Part shown: piece after piece, positions 8,037 to 9,389 of the stretch
Position numbering within the stretch: the first letter of the stretch is position 1
Layout: each line of letters opens with the position of its first letter
Notes under the pieces: model-generated
The model's database searches: none
Told to the model about the DNA's origin: nothing
Seen by the model: only the letters and a program-made list of their open reading frames with translations
Program-made: the position numbers and the translations under genes
DNA from: CAYLSO01 sp964386525
GTDB lineage: Bacteria; Eisenbacteria; RBG-16-71-46; DASYSL01
Direction of reading: 5' to 3'
NCBI GenBank assembly: GCA_964386525.1
Contig: CAYLSO010000009.1
Location: forward strand, 1 to 9,389
Length of the DNA stretch: 9,389 bases

Positions 8037-8767
8037 GAAGGACCTCGTTCGGGCGGCTGGCCCGCGGCGTACTGGTGCTCGATGGCTCTGATCTTGGCGA
8101 CGCGGCGGGCGTGGCGCCCGCCGGCGTGGTCGGTCTGGAGGAACAGGCGCACCAGCCCGCGCGCCGCCCCCGGGCTCACCACCCGGCTGCCGAGGGCGAG
8201 CAGGTTGGCGTCGTTGTGCTCGCGGGCGTTGCGCGTCGTGGCGGGGTCGTGGCAGAGCGCGCAGAGCGCGCCGGGCACCTTGTTGGCCGCCATGGTGGAG
8301 CCGATGCCCATGGCGTCCAGCACGATGCCGCGCCAGGCGTGACCGTCGACGACGGCGCGGGCCACGGCGCGCGCGCTGTCGGGGTAGTCCACCGCTTCCT
8401 CGGAGCAGGCGCCGAGGTCGATCACCGGATGGCCGAGCTCCTCGCGCAGGTAGCGGGCGAGCTGGTTCTTGAGCGCCAGCGCGCCGTGGTCGGAGCCGAT
8501 GGCGACGACCGGCCGGCCGGCGCGGCCGCCCTCGGGCAGCGGCGGCGGCGGCGGCGCGTCGGGGCGCGAGGCGGGCGTGGCGGGAGGCGGGCTCACGGCG
8601 GCGGCGCGGCCCGCGGCCGCCGGCGCATGCACCGGGCAGGCCTGCCCCCCGCCGCCGGATGCGTCCAGCCTGCCGCACACCACCTCCGACACCAGGCGCC
8701 GCAGACTCTCGCGGTCGGGCGGCGGCGCGGGGTGCGGGACGGCTGTGGGCTCTGACGGCGTGGGCAC
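8033..8767 (-). CDS. RpiB/LacA/LacB-family sugar-phosphate isomerase with N-terminal extension
   Basis: The product has 244 residues from the GTG at 8767, chosen because a strong Shine-Dalgarno sequence lies five bases upstream; a GTG at 8776 would lie inside that site. The RpiB core starts near residue 86 (VVAIGSDHGALALK) and continues through SEEAVDYPD (122-130), AANKVPGA (160-167), CHDPATTRNAREHNDAN (172-188) and GGRHARRV (216-223). Family members interconvert aldose and ketose phosphates such as ribose 5-phosphate and ribulose 5-phosphate. His173 and the phosphate-binding Arg218 and Arg222 are retained. The classical GILICGTGIG segment reads GIVLDAMGIG, so the catalytic Cys is Asp151. Residues 1-85 are an extension absent from ordinary RpiB (about 150 residues): a Pro-rich start, a short amphipathic helix (about 19-36) and a Pro/Ala/Gly linker. 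The substrate is uncertain. It is the first gene of a coupled pair with add. Confidence 0.9.
   Translation of the reverse strand: MPTPSEPTAVPHPAPPPDRESLRRLVSEVVCGRLDASGGGGQACPVHAPAAAGRAAAVSPPPATPASRPDAPPPPPLPEGGRAGRPVVAIGSDHGALALKNQLARYLREELGHPVIDLGACSEEAVDYPDSARAVARAVVDGHAWRGIVLDAMGIGSTMAANKVPGALCALCHDPATTRNAREHNDANLLALGSRVVSPGAARGLVRLFLQTDHAGGRHARRVAKIRAIEHQYAAGQPPERGPS
8513..8659 (-). other. Low-complexity Pro/Ala/Gly linker within the RpiB-like protein
   Basis: Residues 37-85 contain almost only Gly, Ala, Pro, Ser and Arg, including VSPPPATPAS and a run of five Pro. It looks like a flexible, disordered tether between the N-terminal helix and the catalytic domain. Confidence 0.7.
8540..8554 (-). 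repeat. Five tandem CCG codons (Pro5) in the linker
   Basis: Five perfect CCG triplets encode Pro72-Pro76. Slippage here would change linker length by whole codons without breaking the frame. Confidence 0.6.
8660..8713 (-). other. Candidate encapsulation-peptide-like amphipathic helix
   Basis: Residues 19-36 read RESLRRLVSEVVCGRLDA. Hydrophobic residues at 22, 25, 26, 29, 30 and 34 fall on one face and Arg/Glu/Ser on the other. A short amphipathic helix at a protein end, joined to an enzyme by a poorly conserved linker, is the known layout of peptides that target cargo into bacterial microcompartments. The assignment is inference; no shell protein gene is in this window. Confidence 0.45.
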
Positions 8768-8772
8768 CGTAA

Positions 8773-8779
8773 TCACCTC
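8773..8779 (-). promoter_or_regulatory. Strong Shine-Dalgarno site deciding the RpiB-like start
   Basis: GAGGTGA on the minus strand matches seven bases of the consensus GGAGGTGA and sits five bases before the GTG at 8767. It includes the alternative GTG at 8776, which therefore is unlikely to be the start. Confidence 0.7.
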
Positions 8780-8849
8780 GGAGTGCGCCGGCGCCGCGGG
8801 GCGGGGCCTTGCGGACGCGGCCGGTCGGCGGCGGATTGGGTTGGCGGGC

Positions 8850-8879
8850 AGTCTAGCAGTCCCGCCTCGGCCACGCCAA
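8850..8879 (-). promoter_or_regulatory. Promoter candidate for the RpiB-like/add operon
   Basis: On the minus strand TTGGCG (8879-8874), an 18-base spacer and TAGACT (8855-8850) form a sigma70-like pair. TGC directly before the -10 box gives an extended -10 motif. The expected start near 8843 leaves a GC-rich leader of about 75 bases before the GTG at 8767. Confidence 0.42.
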
Positions 8880-8886
8880 TGCCCCG

Positions 8887-8915
8887 TTGACCTGCGCCGC
8901 CGGGACGACTAGGTT
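8887..8915 (+). promoter_or_regulatory. udk: Promoter candidate for uridine kinase, nearly leaderless
   Basis: TTGACC (8887-8892), a 17-base spacer and TAGGTT (8910-8915) match the layout of the envelope operon promoter, with an identical -35 box. Transcription would begin about 8922, only a few bases before the ATG at 8925. Its -35 box is seven bases from that of the divergent isomerase promoter. Confidence 0.45.
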
Positions 8916-8924
8916 TCGGCCGCC

Positions 8925-9389
8925 ATGAGCACCAGCAAGCGCATCCTGATCGGCATCGCCGGCGGGTCGGGCTCCGGCAAGACCCTGGTCGCCAAGACCA
9001 TCTACCGGGACCTCGGCTCCGACAAGGTCGTCATCATCGACCAGGACAGCTACTACAAGGACATCGAGGAGGTCCCGCTGCGCGACCGGGGCCTGCGCAA
9101 CTTCGACCACCCCGACGCCTTCGACAACGAGCTGCTCAAGCGTCACATGCGCGGGCTTCTGGCCGGCGACTCGGTCGAGCAGCCGGTGTACGACTACGTG
9201 CGCCACGCGCGCACCCGCGAGACGCGCCGCATCGGCGAGCAGCTGGTGATCGTGCTCGAGGGCATCCTCATCTTCTACGACCCCGAGCTGCGCGACCTCA
9301 TGGACATCAAGGTGTACATCGACGCCGACGCCGACGTGCGCTTCATCCGCCGGCTGGGGCGCGACATCCACGAGCGCGGCCGCTCGGTG
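8925..9389 (+). CDS. udk: Uridine kinase (3' end outside window)
   Basis: The first 155 codons are present and the frame is open to the right edge; the family is usually about 205-215 residues, so roughly three quarters is visible. The enzyme phosphorylates uridine and cytidine to UMP and CMP in pyrimidine salvage, in the cytosol. The Walker A loop GGSGSGKT is at 13-20. It is followed by IIDQDSYYKD (about 37-46), NFDHPDAFD (about 58-66), PVYDY, the Walker B-like VLEGILIF and the lid region DADADVRFIRRLGRDIHERG. All are typical of uridine kinase, as opposed to phosphoribulokinase, although the two families are related. The ATG has no good Shine-Dalgarno sequence; AGG lies 11 bases away. That fits an almost leaderless transcript from the promoter just upstream. 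It is divergent from the isomerase-deaminase operon, giving a local nucleoside-metabolism group. Confidence 0.93.
   Translation, partial: MSTSKRILIGIAGGSGSGKTLVAKTIYRDLGSDKVVIIDQDSYYKDIEEVPLRDRGLRNFDHPDAFDNELLKRHMRGLLAGDSVEQPVYDYVRHARTRETRRIGEQLVIVLEGILIFYDPELRDLMDIKVYIDADADVRFIRRLGRDIHERGRSV

Noticed and set aside
8853..9371. Minus-strand open frame of 172 codons opposite uridine kinase
   Set aside because: The plus strand encodes unmistakable uridine kinase motifs; the reverse frame resembles no protein and has no ribosome site.
1..9389. CRISPR arrays, tRNA or rRNA genes, insertion sequences
   Set aside because: No regularly spaced direct repeats, RNA gene sequences, transposase motifs or terminal inverted repeats were seen; nearly every base belongs to one of seven protein genes.

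Overview
The window is very GC-rich and almost fully coding: seven genes and no gene-free stretch longer than about 160 bases. The envelope genes combine a carboxypeptidase-regulatory-domain TonB-dependent receptor, a PorV/PorQ-family barrel, a beta-propeller lipoprotein and a secreted protein with a sorting-type C-terminus. That mix suggests an uncultured, GC-rich, diderm member of the Fibrobacteres-Chlorobi-Bacteroidetes-like radiation (Eisenbacteria, Latescibacteria and similar lineages). This placement is inferred from protein style and was not tested by phylogeny.

Left two thirds (1-6906, minus strand): a four-gene envelope operon. Its order of transcription is TonB-dependent receptor (4047-6821), PorV/PorQ-family outer-membrane protein (3044-4057), NHL/beta-propeller lipoprotein (1920-3041), then a large secreted protein with a fibronectin-III-like domain and a FlgD/T9SS-like C-terminal domain (1-1938, cut by the window edge). 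The junctions are an 11-base overlap, a 2-base gap and a 19-base overlap, so the four genes are probably co-translated. A sigma70-like promoter (TTGACC, 17-base spacer, TAGTCT) lies just upstream.

Right third (6960-9389): a nucleoside and pentose-phosphate group. An RpiB-family sugar-phosphate isomerase with an unusual N-terminal extension (8033-8767) is coupled by an ATGA overlap to an adenosine deaminase (6960-8036), both on the minus strand. A uridine kinase, cut by the window edge, is transcribed divergently from 8925. The 157-base divergent region carries two back-to-back promoter candidates, and the one for the kinase would give an almost leaderless mRNA.

The most interesting item is the isomerase. 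The catalytic cysteine of classical RpiB is replaced by aspartate. Its N-terminus has a short amphipathic helix joined by a long Pro/Ala/Gly linker, which is the architecture of encapsulation peptides on bacterial microcompartment cargo. With adenosine deaminase and uridine kinase as neighbours, this points to a nucleoside-sugar catabolic pathway that may involve a microcompartment encoded elsewhere in the genome.
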